Assembly: GCF_014696925.1 (NCBI RefSeq)
Contig: NZ_JACJQY010000001.1
Coordinates: 1-64,000, forward strand
DNA from: Phormidium tenue FACHB-1050
GTDB lineage: Bacteria > Cyanobacteriota > Cyanobacteriia > Pseudanabaenales > Pseudanabaenaceae
DNA length: 64,000 nucleotides
Direction of reading: 5' to 3'
Positions 52,175-58,734 of this stretch are shown here, one piece after another. The position numbers were made by a program, and so were the translations under genes. Position 1 is the first letter of the stretch. The number at the start of each line of letters is the position of its first letter. Under the pieces are notes generated by a model. The model did no database searches. It saw only the letters and a program-made list of their open reading frames with translations, and was not told the DNA's origin.

Positions 52175-52199
52175 TCGGCGGCGCAAAGCGCCGCCGCTG
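52175..52199. repeat. GGCGGCGC-AAA-GCGCCGCC palindrome
   Basis: Short GC-rich hairpin between puuE and the amidohydrolase gene, with the core found in the MITE-like elements. Confidence 0.65.
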
Positions 52200-52226
52200 A
52201 CGAAACCCTATCTCAAATAAAAAACA

Positions 52227-53297
52227 ATGAAAGTTGATGTATATAAGCTTCCGCAAAATAGTCCTGATGATCTCACGGCTCTAGAAGCGGCGATCGCTTC
52301 AGGTAAAATTAATCCCCAGCAAATTGTGGCGATTATGGGGAAAACCGAAGGAAACGGCTGTGTTAACGATTTTACACGCGGTTTTGCAGTGCAAACTTTA
52401 AAGAACTATCTTGCGAATTTTGTAGGGCAGGAAAAATCGGCAGCAATTGTTTACGTCATGTCTGGGGGAACTGAGGGAGCCTTAAGCCCTCATTTAACAA
52501 TTTTTACAAGTCAACCTTCATCGCCAGACACCCCAACCCGTATGGCTTTAACCTTGGGAGTGATTCATACCCGTGATTTTACCCCTGCGGAAATTGGCTC
52601 GTTAACAATGGTCAAAGAAGTTGCCCTAGCCGTGAATCAAGCGATCGCTGCCGCAGGAATTGCCAAAGATGATGTGCATTTTATCCAAATTAAATGTCCC
52701 CTTGTCACCAGTCGCGATCGCTTACTCGATGAAGATCACGATGCAAAATCAGTCAGTAAATCGATAACTAGCTATCAGTCAATGGGTTACTCTCGTGGAG
52801 CCTCAGCGCTAGGCGTAGCAGTGGCTTTAGGTGAAGTTCAGCTAGAAGATCTCACAGCAGCAGATATTTGCCAAAATTATGCTTTATATTCCACAGTTGC
52901 TTCCACATCCGCAGGGGTGGAGTTACGCAATTGTGAGATTTTGGTATTAGGGAATGCCCCAACATCCACTAGCAATTTTGTGATTGGTCATAGTGTGATG
53001 CAACATGCTCTAGATGCTCAAGCAGTTGTCAAGGCGATCGCCTCCACAGGGCAAACAAGCGATCGGATCGTAAATATATTCGCCAAAGCTGAAGCTGATC
53101 CATCGGGAGAGCTTTTGGGCAGAAGACACACAATGATGGATGACTCCGATATCAACCATACGCGCATGGCAAGGGCTGTAGTTGGCGCAGTAGTGGCTTC
53201 TATCGTGCAAGATCCGATGGTTTATGTTTCAGGAGGTGCTGAACATCAAGGACCTTCAGGTGGGGGGCCAGTTGCCGCGATCGCTCGCATAGATTAA
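52227..53297 (+). CDS. ring-opening amidohydrolase (cyanuric acid hydrolase/barbiturase family)
   Basis: A 356-residue protein of the AtzD/TrzD-barbiturase family, which has a three-fold repeated fold with Ser-Lys dyads. The segments IVAIMGKTEGNGCVNDFTRG, VYVMSGGTEGALSPHLTIF, MGYSRGASALGVAVALGEV and VYVSGGAEHQGPSGGGPVAAI fit the family. Known members open cyanuric acid or barbiturate rings. In a urate operon the natural substrate may be a purine- or pyrimidine-derived ring; this is inference. Probably co-transcribed with puuE. Confidence 0.87.
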   Translation: MKVDVYKLPQNSPDDLTALEAAIASGKINPQQIVAIMGKTEGNGCVNDFTRGFAVQTLKNYLANFVGQEKSAAIVYVMSGGTEGALSPHLTIFTSQPSSPDTPTRMALTLGVIHTRDFTPAEIGSLTMVKEVALAVNQAIAAAGIAKDDVHFIQIKCPLVTSRDRLLDEDHDAKSVSKSITSYQSMGYSRGASALGVAVALGEVQLEDLTAADICQNYALYSTVASTSAGVELRNCEILVLGNAPTSTSNFVIGHSVMQHALDAQAVVKAIASTGQTSDRIVNIFAKAEADPSGELLGRRHTMMDDSDINHTRMARAVVGAVVASIVQDPMVYVSGGAEHQGPSGGGPVAAIARID

Positions 53298-53337
53298 GAA
53301 AAGGGTTCGCTTCGCGAACCCTTTTCTTAATCTATGC
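53287..53337. terminator. bidirectional palindrome spanning two stop codons
   Basis: 24-bp perfect arms around TTC (GGGTTCGC-TTC-GCGAACCC). It covers the ends of the convergent amidohydrolase and allophanate-related genes. Confidence 0.8.
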
Positions 53338-53724
53338 ATTTTTATAAGCAGCCCATCCACCAAGATGAGAGATATCTTTCCAATTAAACTTCTCAATTAA
53401 TTCTTGAGGATAGAGAAAAGCCGTTAAAACCTCTCCATCTTCTAAATAAACATCCGCAGGGTACATATTTGGCGGTTCATTACTGGCGAGATAGTCAAAT
53501 TCATCAGCTTGCATCTCATAGACTTCTCCAGGGATTGAAATTCCACCTGTTTCTACTTCATAAATCGCAGGATGCCAGCCGTCGCCAGCCGAATGAAGTC
53601 GATAGCGAGTTTGGGTGTTTGCTGGACGGATAAACTTTGCGCCTTGCAAATTCCCATGATCAGGCTGTCCGCGTAGAGCCGAACCACAAATAAATACTCG
53701 TCTTGTCCCGTTGGATACTGTCAT
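53332..53724 (-). CDS. allophanate hydrolase C-terminal-domain (gamma-glutamylcyclotransferase-fold) protein
   Basis: A 130-residue protein. RVFICGSALRGQPDHGNLQGAKFI and RYRLHSAGDGWHPAIYEVETGGISIPGEVYEM match the C-terminal domain of AtzF/DUR1,2-type allophanate hydrolases, a gamma-glutamylcyclotransferase-like fold. The amidase domain is missing, so it cannot cut allophanate by itself. A free-standing version in a urate cluster suggests work on a ureido intermediate; function not established. Confidence 0.75.
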   Translation of the reverse strand: MTVSNGTRRVFICGSALRGQPDHGNLQGAKFIRPANTQTRYRLHSAGDGWHPAIYEVETGGISIPGEVYEMQADEFDYLASNEPPNMYPADVYLEDGEVLTAFLYPQELIEKFNWKDISHLGGWAAYKNA

Positions 53725-53759
53725 AAATAGAGCTGATGAATTTGTAGATTAATTTTAGT

Positions 53760-53816
53760 CCCAAATGATTTGAGAGAGTTCGCCCCGTCGGGGCGAACTC
53801 TCTCAAATCATTTGGG
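53760..53816. repeat. 57-bp perfect palindrome in a divergent gap
   Basis: 27-bp arms around GTC (CGCCCC-GTC-GGGGCG) between the divergent allophanate-related and uraH genes, so not a simple terminator. Confidence 0.75.
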
Positions 53817-53835
53817 CTTGCTATACAAGTCTAGT

Positions 53836-53848
53836 GTATACAGTATAC
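53836..53848. promoter_or_regulatory. operator-like palindrome upstream of uraH
   Basis: GTATAC-A-GTATAC, perfect, 70 bases before the uraH ATG; same core as 49486-49500. Confidence 0.7.
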
Positions 53849-53863
53849 GCTTGTGAAGTAGAA

Positions 53864-53902
53864 TATTTTAATAAGTGGCGCGAAGCGCCACTTATTAAAA
53901 TA
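53864..53902 (+). repeat. palindrome in the uraH leader
   Basis: 18-bp perfect arms around GAA (AGTGGCGC-GAA-GCGCCACT), between the operator and the uraH start; could form an attenuator-like hairpin. Confidence 0.6.
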
Positions 53903-53917
53903 GTGATTTGTGAAATT

Positions 53918-54277
53918 ATGTCTGGGAAACTTTCAACTCACGTCCTTGATACAGTGCATGGATGTCCCGCCAGAAATATGGAGATTGAACTATGGGCGAT
54001 CGCTAGCATTGGTCAAAAACAATTAGTCAAAACTTTATATACCAACAATGATGGTAGAACAGATGAACTTTTGTTAAATGAAAATGAGATTAAAGTTGGT
54101 ATATACGAAATTTGTTTTTACGTTAGCGACTACTTTAAAGGCTATGCTCTATCTCTACCTCAGCCTAGTTTTTTGACAGTTGTTCCTGTGCGATTTGGTA
54201 TTGCTGATGCAAGCGATCGCTACCATGTGCCTCTGCTAGTCTCACCTTGGGCTTATAGCACTTATCGTGGTAGTTAG
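53918..54277 (+). CDS. uraH: 5-hydroxyisourate hydrolase
   Basis: A 119-residue transthyretin-like enzyme that converts 5-hydroxyisourate to OHCU. The N-terminal LSTHVLDTVHGCPARNMEIELW and the C-terminal RYHVPLLVSPWAYSTYRGS contain the active-site His and Arg and the YRGS tail that separates enzymes from transthyretin. The ATG at 53918 is chosen; the frame from 53834 begins inside the operator. It lies apart from hpxO-uraD but shares its operator. Confidence 0.95.
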   Translation: MSGKLSTHVLDTVHGCPARNMEIELWAIASIGQKQLVKTLYTNNDGRTDELLLNENEIKVGIYEICFYVSDYFKGYALSLPQPSFLTVVPVRFGIADASDRYHVPLLVSPWAYSTYRGS

Positions 54278-54381
54278 TTCTTTTGTGGAGTGGCGAAGCT
54301 ACCACAGAAAAATTTGAGCTTTGTTAATGGGTGAATTCTTTGTAATCTGCAATACAGAAAGCGATCGCAAATCTAAAGTTT

Positions 54382-54429
54382 AATCGCAGTAATTTGGATA
54401 CTGTATACAGTATCCAAATTACTGCGATT
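54382..54429. promoter_or_regulatory. 48-bp perfect palindrome centred on the GTATAC operator motif
   Basis: Arms of 24 bp with centre GATACTGTATACAGTATC. It holds two overlapping near-copies of the operator (GGATACTGTATAC at 54396-54408, 12 of 13, and its mirror). It lies 38 bases before the porin start. Confidence 0.65.
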
Positions 54430-54466
54430 TTCCGTTTCGTCGCTCATGTAATTGGTTTGAGGAGTT

Positions 54467-56368
54467 ATGTCAAAGGCTTTCAATAGTTCGCTTTCATGTC
54501 TAGCGATGTTTGTCGCGCTATCTAGTTTGTACGAGGCTCCTGCAAAAGCTGCGCCTCAAGCTTCAGATAATTTACCTAAAGATTCATCAACTAATTTATC
54601 GACAGCAAATTTATCAGCAAGTACCTCCCCAGAGGCTAACACATCGATTAGTAATTTAATTGATCGCCAAGAAAATGCTGTCAGTCTTCAACCCAGTTTG
54701 TCCACGGGTTCATCAGCTAGTAATTTAGAAGTGGATAAACTGGCAGAAACTACAGATGTTTCTCAAGTAACATCTGTTTCACAGCTATCTGATGTACGTC
54801 CAACTGATTGGGCTTTTACCGCTCTTCAATCCTTAGTAGAGCGTTATGGATGTATTGCAGGTTATCCAGACAGCACCTTTAGAGGTGGTAAATCTCTAGC
54901 AAGATACGAGTTTGCGGCTGGGCTAAATGCATGTTTGGATAAGATCAATGAAATCATTTCCGCAGGGCTAGCCGATAAAGTTTCTAAGGAAGATCTTGCC
55001 ACTTTACAGAAACTTCAAGAAGAATTTGCTGCGGAATTGGCGACTCTCCGTGGTCGTGTGGATGCCCTTGATGCGAAAACAGCAAAGCTCGAAGCACAGC
55101 AGTTCTCAACAACAACTAAACTCAGTGGGTTAGCATTCTTTAACCTCACTGGAGCTACAGCATCTGCACCTGTCAGAGCTGAGCGTAGTTCAACGGCTCC
55201 CAATAATATCAATGCTGCACCAACTCGCACTGGTGATGTTCCAAGCATATCATTGAGAAGTAATCCAAACGTAACCTTTGGATATTATTTATTCCTTAAT
55301 TTAACGACTTCTTTCACAGGCAAAGATGCCTTAGTTACCCAATTGGTAACAGGTAATGGTAACTCCCCTGCAAATAACTTTGCTTCGGCTGGCTTTACAA
55401 ACTCTTGGGGAACTCCATTTCTTGATCAGACAGGTGTGCCAACAGCACCTGGGCTTCCTGGAGCAAACACCTTCAATATCCGTGAATTGTTTTACAGTTT
55501 CCCTGTGGCAAGTAATGTCAATGTCGCGATCGGTCCTCGTTTGAATTTCTATCGCTATTTTGACGGCAATCGTTTTACTAGTTTCTTAACAGGTGCAACC
55601 AGTTTTAACTCAAATGGAAGCACTTTATCGAATGCCGTTGATCGCGGATCAGGCGCTGTTGTAACTTGGACGATTAATCCGCAGTTTAGATTTACAGCAG
55701 GCTATCTTGGTGAAAACACAGAGTTTCTTAGTGCTCCTAACAATACCTCCAGCGATCCGCAAAAAGGACTATTTGGTGGAACCAATACTCTAAGTGCCGA
55801 GTTAGTCTATTCACCAAGTCGCGATGCTAACATTCGGTTCTTGTATACCCGATCCAATATTCAAGCTAATGGCGGTCGCATCAGTGGCGCAATTGCTGAA
55901 CCTCTGCCATACGGTTTTGCTGATGATGGTCTGGGTGGTCCAATCAACAATGCTACAGCCGATACAATCATCTTGAATTTTGACTGGTTGGTTACTAAAG
56001 GCTTTGGGATCTTTGGTCGCTACTCATACGGTAGTACCAATATTTCGCCAACCACTATTGGGGTACAAGGTGGGAGCATTAATGTTAACGCATTTCAATT
56101 TGGTCTAGCTTTCCCTGATCTATTTAAAGAAAGTGCGCTGGCTGTACTTTCTTTTGTTGTGCCTCATAGCTACAGCAGCGGACGTAATTTCTTGCTCTCT
56201 GGTGGTGGTGATGGCGCTACTCAATACGATTTGGAGCTTTCTTACTACTATCCAATCAGCAAAAATATTGCGATCGTTCCTGCGTTCTACGCAATTTTCA
56301 ATCCCAATAGTTTCTCAACTAACCCAACTGTATTTGTAGGCAATCTACGCACTCAGTTTAGTTTCTAA
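54467..56368 (+). CDS. SLH-OprB outer-membrane porin (iron uptake porin family)
   Basis: A 633-residue outer-membrane protein. Signal peptide about 1-28 (ends PAKAAP), a Ser/Thr-rich linker, an SLH domain (about 105-165: VSQLSDVRPTDWAFTALQSLVERYGCIAGYPDSTFRGGKSLARYEFAAGLNACL), a coiled coil (about 170-210) and an OprB-type beta-barrel ending in Phe (FVGNLRTQFSF). The family includes cyanobacterial SomA/B-like porins. GAGGAG four bases before the ATG is a strong ribosome site. The shared operator suggests uptake linked to purine or ureide use, an inference. Confidence 0.92.
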   Translation: MSKAFNSSLSCLAMFVALSSLYEAPAKAAPQASDNLPKDSSTNLSTANLSASTSPEANTSISNLIDRQENAVSLQPSLSTGSSASNLEVDKLAETTDVSQVTSVSQLSDVRPTDWAFTALQSLVERYGCIAGYPDSTFRGGKSLARYEFAAGLNACLDKINEIISAGLADKVSKEDLATLQKLQEEFAAELATLRGRVDALDAKTAKLEAQQFSTTTKLSGLAFFNLTGATASAPVRAERSSTAPNNINAAPTRTGDVPSISLRSNPNVTFGYYLFLNLTTSFTGKDALVTQLVTGNGNSPANNFASAGFTNSWGTPFLDQTGVPTAPGLPGANTFNIRELFYSFPVASNVNVAIGPRLNFYRYFDGNRFTSFLTGATSFNSNGSTLSNAVDRGSGAVVTWTINPQFRFTAGYLGENTEFLSAPNNTSSDPQKGLFGGTNTLSAELVYSPSRDANIRFLYTRSNIQANGGRISGAIAEPLPYGFADDGLGGPINNATADTIILNFDWLVTKGFGIFGRYSYGSTNISPTTIGVQGGSINVNAFQFGLAFPDLFKESALAVLSFVVPHSYSSGRNFLLSGGGDGATQYDLELSYYYPISKNIAIVPAFYAIFNPNSFSTNPTVFVGNLRTQFSF

Positions 56369-56369
56369 C

Positions 56370-56415
56370 ATCAAAACCTGTGGCACACGCGCAGCGTGTG
56401 CCATAGGTTTTGATT
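56370..56415. terminator. bidirectional palindrome after the porin gene
   Basis: ATCAAAACCT...GGCACACGC-GCA-GCGTGTGCC...AGGTTTTGAT with one mismatch, between convergent stops. Confidence 0.75.
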
Positions 56416-57040
56416 AGGATACTCTGGGCAAAGTAAAAGTAAACAGGATGCCCTGATCATCTCCAGATGTAACCAATAATTCACCGCGATTTTTTTCTGC
56501 AAATCGATGGCATAGTAATAATTCAACTCCCGCAATCATCTCGTCTATTGTAAATAATGTGATTGGTTTAGCGTCAATTTTGAAAAGTTGATGTAGCTTC
56601 TCTTTACTAATGCCAACTCCTGAGCTAGAGATAGATACTACCACCATGTTGGGAGTAACCTTAGAGGCAATCCTGACTATTTCATGTTCGTAGGAAAAAC
56701 TTATTGCATTCGTCACCAAATTGTGAGCCATTGCATAAACCATATCTTGATCAGCATAGACGATCGCATCAAGATTTTGCTCAAAAACGATCTGTACTCC
56801 CTTCGGAGCGGCAATTTTGGCAATCATCGAAAGAGCTTCAGCAATGACCTCATCTAGCAGAAAAGAACTGGATGAGGTATTTATCCAATCTTTGTGCAGC
56901 GTTTGTTGAAATGATCTTTCTACCAAGTTTGCTGGAATTATTGAGTTTTGGCAATTACTCAGTAACGGATCTGATTCTGATAAAAATACACTCATTCCCG
57001 TTTTATCTTTTGCTTGTGTTTTAGGTGCGTCTGAAAGCAT
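56414..57040 (-). CDS. stand-alone HATPase_c domain protein
   Basis: A 208-residue protein resembling the ATP-binding half of a histidine kinase. N box HNLVTNAISFS and G1-type SSSGVGISKEKLHQLF are visible, with EMIAGVELLLCHRFAEKNRGELLVTS in place of a normal G2 region. No dimerisation helix with a phospho-acceptor His, sensor domain or membrane segment precedes it. It may be a split kinase module or an anti-sigma/serine-kinase-like ATPase. The canonical DxGxG is altered to SSGVG, so ATP binding is doubtful. Confidence 0.7.
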   Translation of the reverse strand: MLSDAPKTQAKDKTGMSVFLSESDPLLSNCQNSIIPANLVERSFQQTLHKDWINTSSSSFLLDEVIAEALSMIAKIAAPKGVQIVFEQNLDAIVYADQDMVYAMAHNLVTNAISFSYEHEIVRIASKVTPNMVVVSISSSGVGISKEKLHQLFKIDAKPITLFTIDEMIAGVELLLCHRFAEKNRGELLVTSGDDQGILFTFTLPRVS

Positions 57041-57066
57041 GTTAACTCCATCAAAATGAGGTGCTC

Positions 57067-57104
57067 CAAGGTATCTGAGCGGCGCTTTGCGCCGCCCAGA
57101 TACT
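57067..57104. repeat. GAGCGGCGC-TTT-GCGCCGCCC palindrome
   Basis: AAGGTATCTG and CAGATACTT arms with the common core; overlaps the stop of the 57104-57292 gene. Confidence 0.7.
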
Positions 57105-57292
57105 TAATAAACAGAAATCACTTTGCGTCCAATATTTTCCAGGAGATATTGAGCTTGACTGGCGGAGCGATCGCCAACAATTGCAGCTACTAAAAATCTG
57201 CCATTATTGACAGACTGTTCAAATCGTGATGCATCAGATTCCACATGGCTGGCATCCTCAGAATTAACAATTTTGTACTCAGTTCGCATCAT
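57104..57292 (-). CDS. truncated paralogue of the neighbouring stress-type protein
   Basis: A 62-residue protein. FEQSVNNGRFLVAAIVGDRSASQAQYLLE parallels FVEACENGKFLVIEIGDDREASQAQHVLE at the C-terminus of the 57541-58014 gene. Only the last third of the family domain is present, so it is either a decayed duplicate or a small derived protein. Confidence 0.55.
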   Translation of the reverse strand: MMRTEYKIVNSEDASHVESDASRFEQSVNNGRFLVAAIVGDRSASQAQYLLENIGRKVISVY

Positions 57293-57365
57293 TATCAGTT
57301 CTCTCCAAAAACATTAAGATTGAGATATTCACTTTCCAGCGTAAAAATGACTTGAAACCCATATT

Positions 57366-57403
57366 GCAAAGTAAGAGCAATTCGTGAATTGCTCTTACTT
57401 TGC
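57366..57403. repeat. palindrome between stress-protein genes
   Basis: GCAAAGTAAGAGCAATTC-GT-GAATTGCTCTTACTTTGC, 18-bp perfect arms. Confidence 0.7.
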
Positions 57404-57438
57404 GTTCTTTTGCATAAAGCCTTAAAGTAAGGCAATTT

Positions 57439-57466
57439 GCAAATTCACAAAAAAAGTCGGGGATCT
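57439..57466 (+). repeat. AAAAAAAGTCGGGGATCT repeat
   Basis: Same 28-base sequence, with one difference, as at 19011-19038. Confidence 0.7.
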
Positions 57467-57540
57467 ATGTATTTATAGTTTTCTTTTGATAACCTACTTA
57501 GTTACAGGATGGGGCAGCGCAAAGCCCCGACTATACAGTT

Positions 57541-58014
57541 TCAGTTCTCTTGAAGGGAATGCCCAGCTTTTTCTAAAACATGCTGTGCTTGACTAGCTTC
57601 GCGATCATCGCCAATCTCGATCACCAAAAATTTGCCATTCTCACAGGCTTCTACAAATTTTGAAACTGCATAATCGCTAATTCCCAATTTGATTAAAGCC
57701 CCAGCCAATCCACCTTCCGCCATAAGGGTCTTCCAAGTGATCATGTTGCCAGACCCTTGATAGTTTTTAGCAACAATCGAAATATTCGTCGATCGCAAAC
57801 CTTTTTGTTCCATTTCCAACACAGCACTTTTAGCTTCTTCTTCAGAATCAAAGATATCAACTACAGTCACTCTTTCAGTCATTTTAGATAAAGAGTTGCC
57901 ATCTTCTTCATACATTTCTGGCTCGATCGCATAGTTATTTAGCAAGCCTTCGTTATCGACAGTGTGACCATGAGCCTTGTTGATCTCATCAGGCATAGTT
58001 GTGAGTGTAGTCAT
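57541..58014 (-). CDS. general-stress/heat-induced protein-like (YflT-type) protein
   Basis: A 157-residue protein. ERVTVVDIFDSEEEAKSAVLEMEQKGLRSTNISIVAKNYQGSG is the start of a YflT/'general stress protein 17M'-like fold. A Gly-rich EGGLAGALIKLGISDYAVSKFVEACENGKFLVIEI follows. The ATG at 58014 has TTGAGGAAAG as ribosome site; the longer TTG start overlaps it. Role unknown; the paralogue lies downstream. Confidence 0.72.
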   Translation of the reverse strand: MTTLTTMPDEINKAHGHTVDNEGLLNNYAIEPEMYEEDGNSLSKMTERVTVVDIFDSEEEAKSAVLEMEQKGLRSTNISIVAKNYQGSGNMITWKTLMAEGGLAGALIKLGISDYAVSKFVEACENGKFLVIEIGDDREASQAQHVLEKAGHSLQEN

Positions 58015-58171
58015 GGATTCTTTCCTCAAGGTTTCTATAACTAACTTCCCAACCCAACGATTGACTTGATATATGGGATCTCCAAGTTGTTTGATTTTGT
58101 TACAAAACTTGATTTTAGAACCTTGTTTGGGAAATTTACTGATTTAGCTGTCGCCAAGTGTATGAGGACAT

Positions 58172-58226
58172 AAAACCCAAGAAGAGAATGGAGGCGCGAA
58201 GCGCCGCCATTCTCTTCTTGGGTTTT
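58172..58226. repeat. AAACCCAA-armed GGCGC-GAA-GCGCC palindrome
   Basis: AAAACCCAAGAAGAGAATGG arm and its near-perfect complement. The flanks GGACATA and TTTTGTCC resemble those of the MITE-like element at 58411, but the arm differs. Confidence 0.7.
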
Positions 58227-58257
58227 GCTTTTGTCCTAACACAATCGACGGCAGCTA

Positions 58258-58366
58258 TAATACCAATTCACGAAAGTGTGACTACACTTTCGTGAATTAA
58301 AAGCCAAATCCCGTAAGGGTTTTAAAAACACAAAATAGCTACGCCTTTTTGTGTTTTGGTATTAGT
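58258..58366 (+). repeat. composite repeat, copy B
   Basis: TACCAATTCACGAAAGTGTG hairpin, CCCGTAAGGG module, and ACACAAAATAGC...TTTTTGTGT hairpin in order; the third module is degenerate. Confidence 0.75.
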
Positions 58367-58410
58367 CCTATGCCTTCGATTTTGGTCGCCCGTGTCTATG
58401 TTGATATACA

Positions 58411-58520
58411 GCAATGTAAGAGATAGCTCGGACAAAAATCAAAACCCAAAAGATGAGTGGCGGCGCTTCGCGCCGCCACTCATCTTTTGGGTTTAATGTC
58501 CTAAGCAAAACTTACATTGC
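58411..58520 (-). mobile_element. 110-bp MITE-like element, copy 2
   Basis: Exact reverse complement of 49271-49380. GCAATGTAAG/CTTACATTGC ends; no transposase. The remaining gap to 58734 shows only a TAGAATG/CATTCTA hairpin (58671-58708). Confidence 0.85.
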
Positions 58521-58734
58521 TATAGTTACTTAATCTCAACAACAACCAAAGGAACAAGGGAATATCCACAGTTTATATTTAGCTCGTGGCATTTTTTGCC
58601 ATGAATGGAAACTATAGCGCAGGAATTTTGGTGGGAATTGTCCATTATTATCTAGACAATCAAAGATGGATAGAATGATGTGTCGCTAAAAGCGTGACAC
58701 ACATTCTATAAGCAAACATACTTTAGGAAAATCC

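Noticed and set aside
53834-53917. Longer N-terminus for UraH
   Set aside because: It would translate the operator and a palindrome; the family begins at MSGKLSTHVLD.
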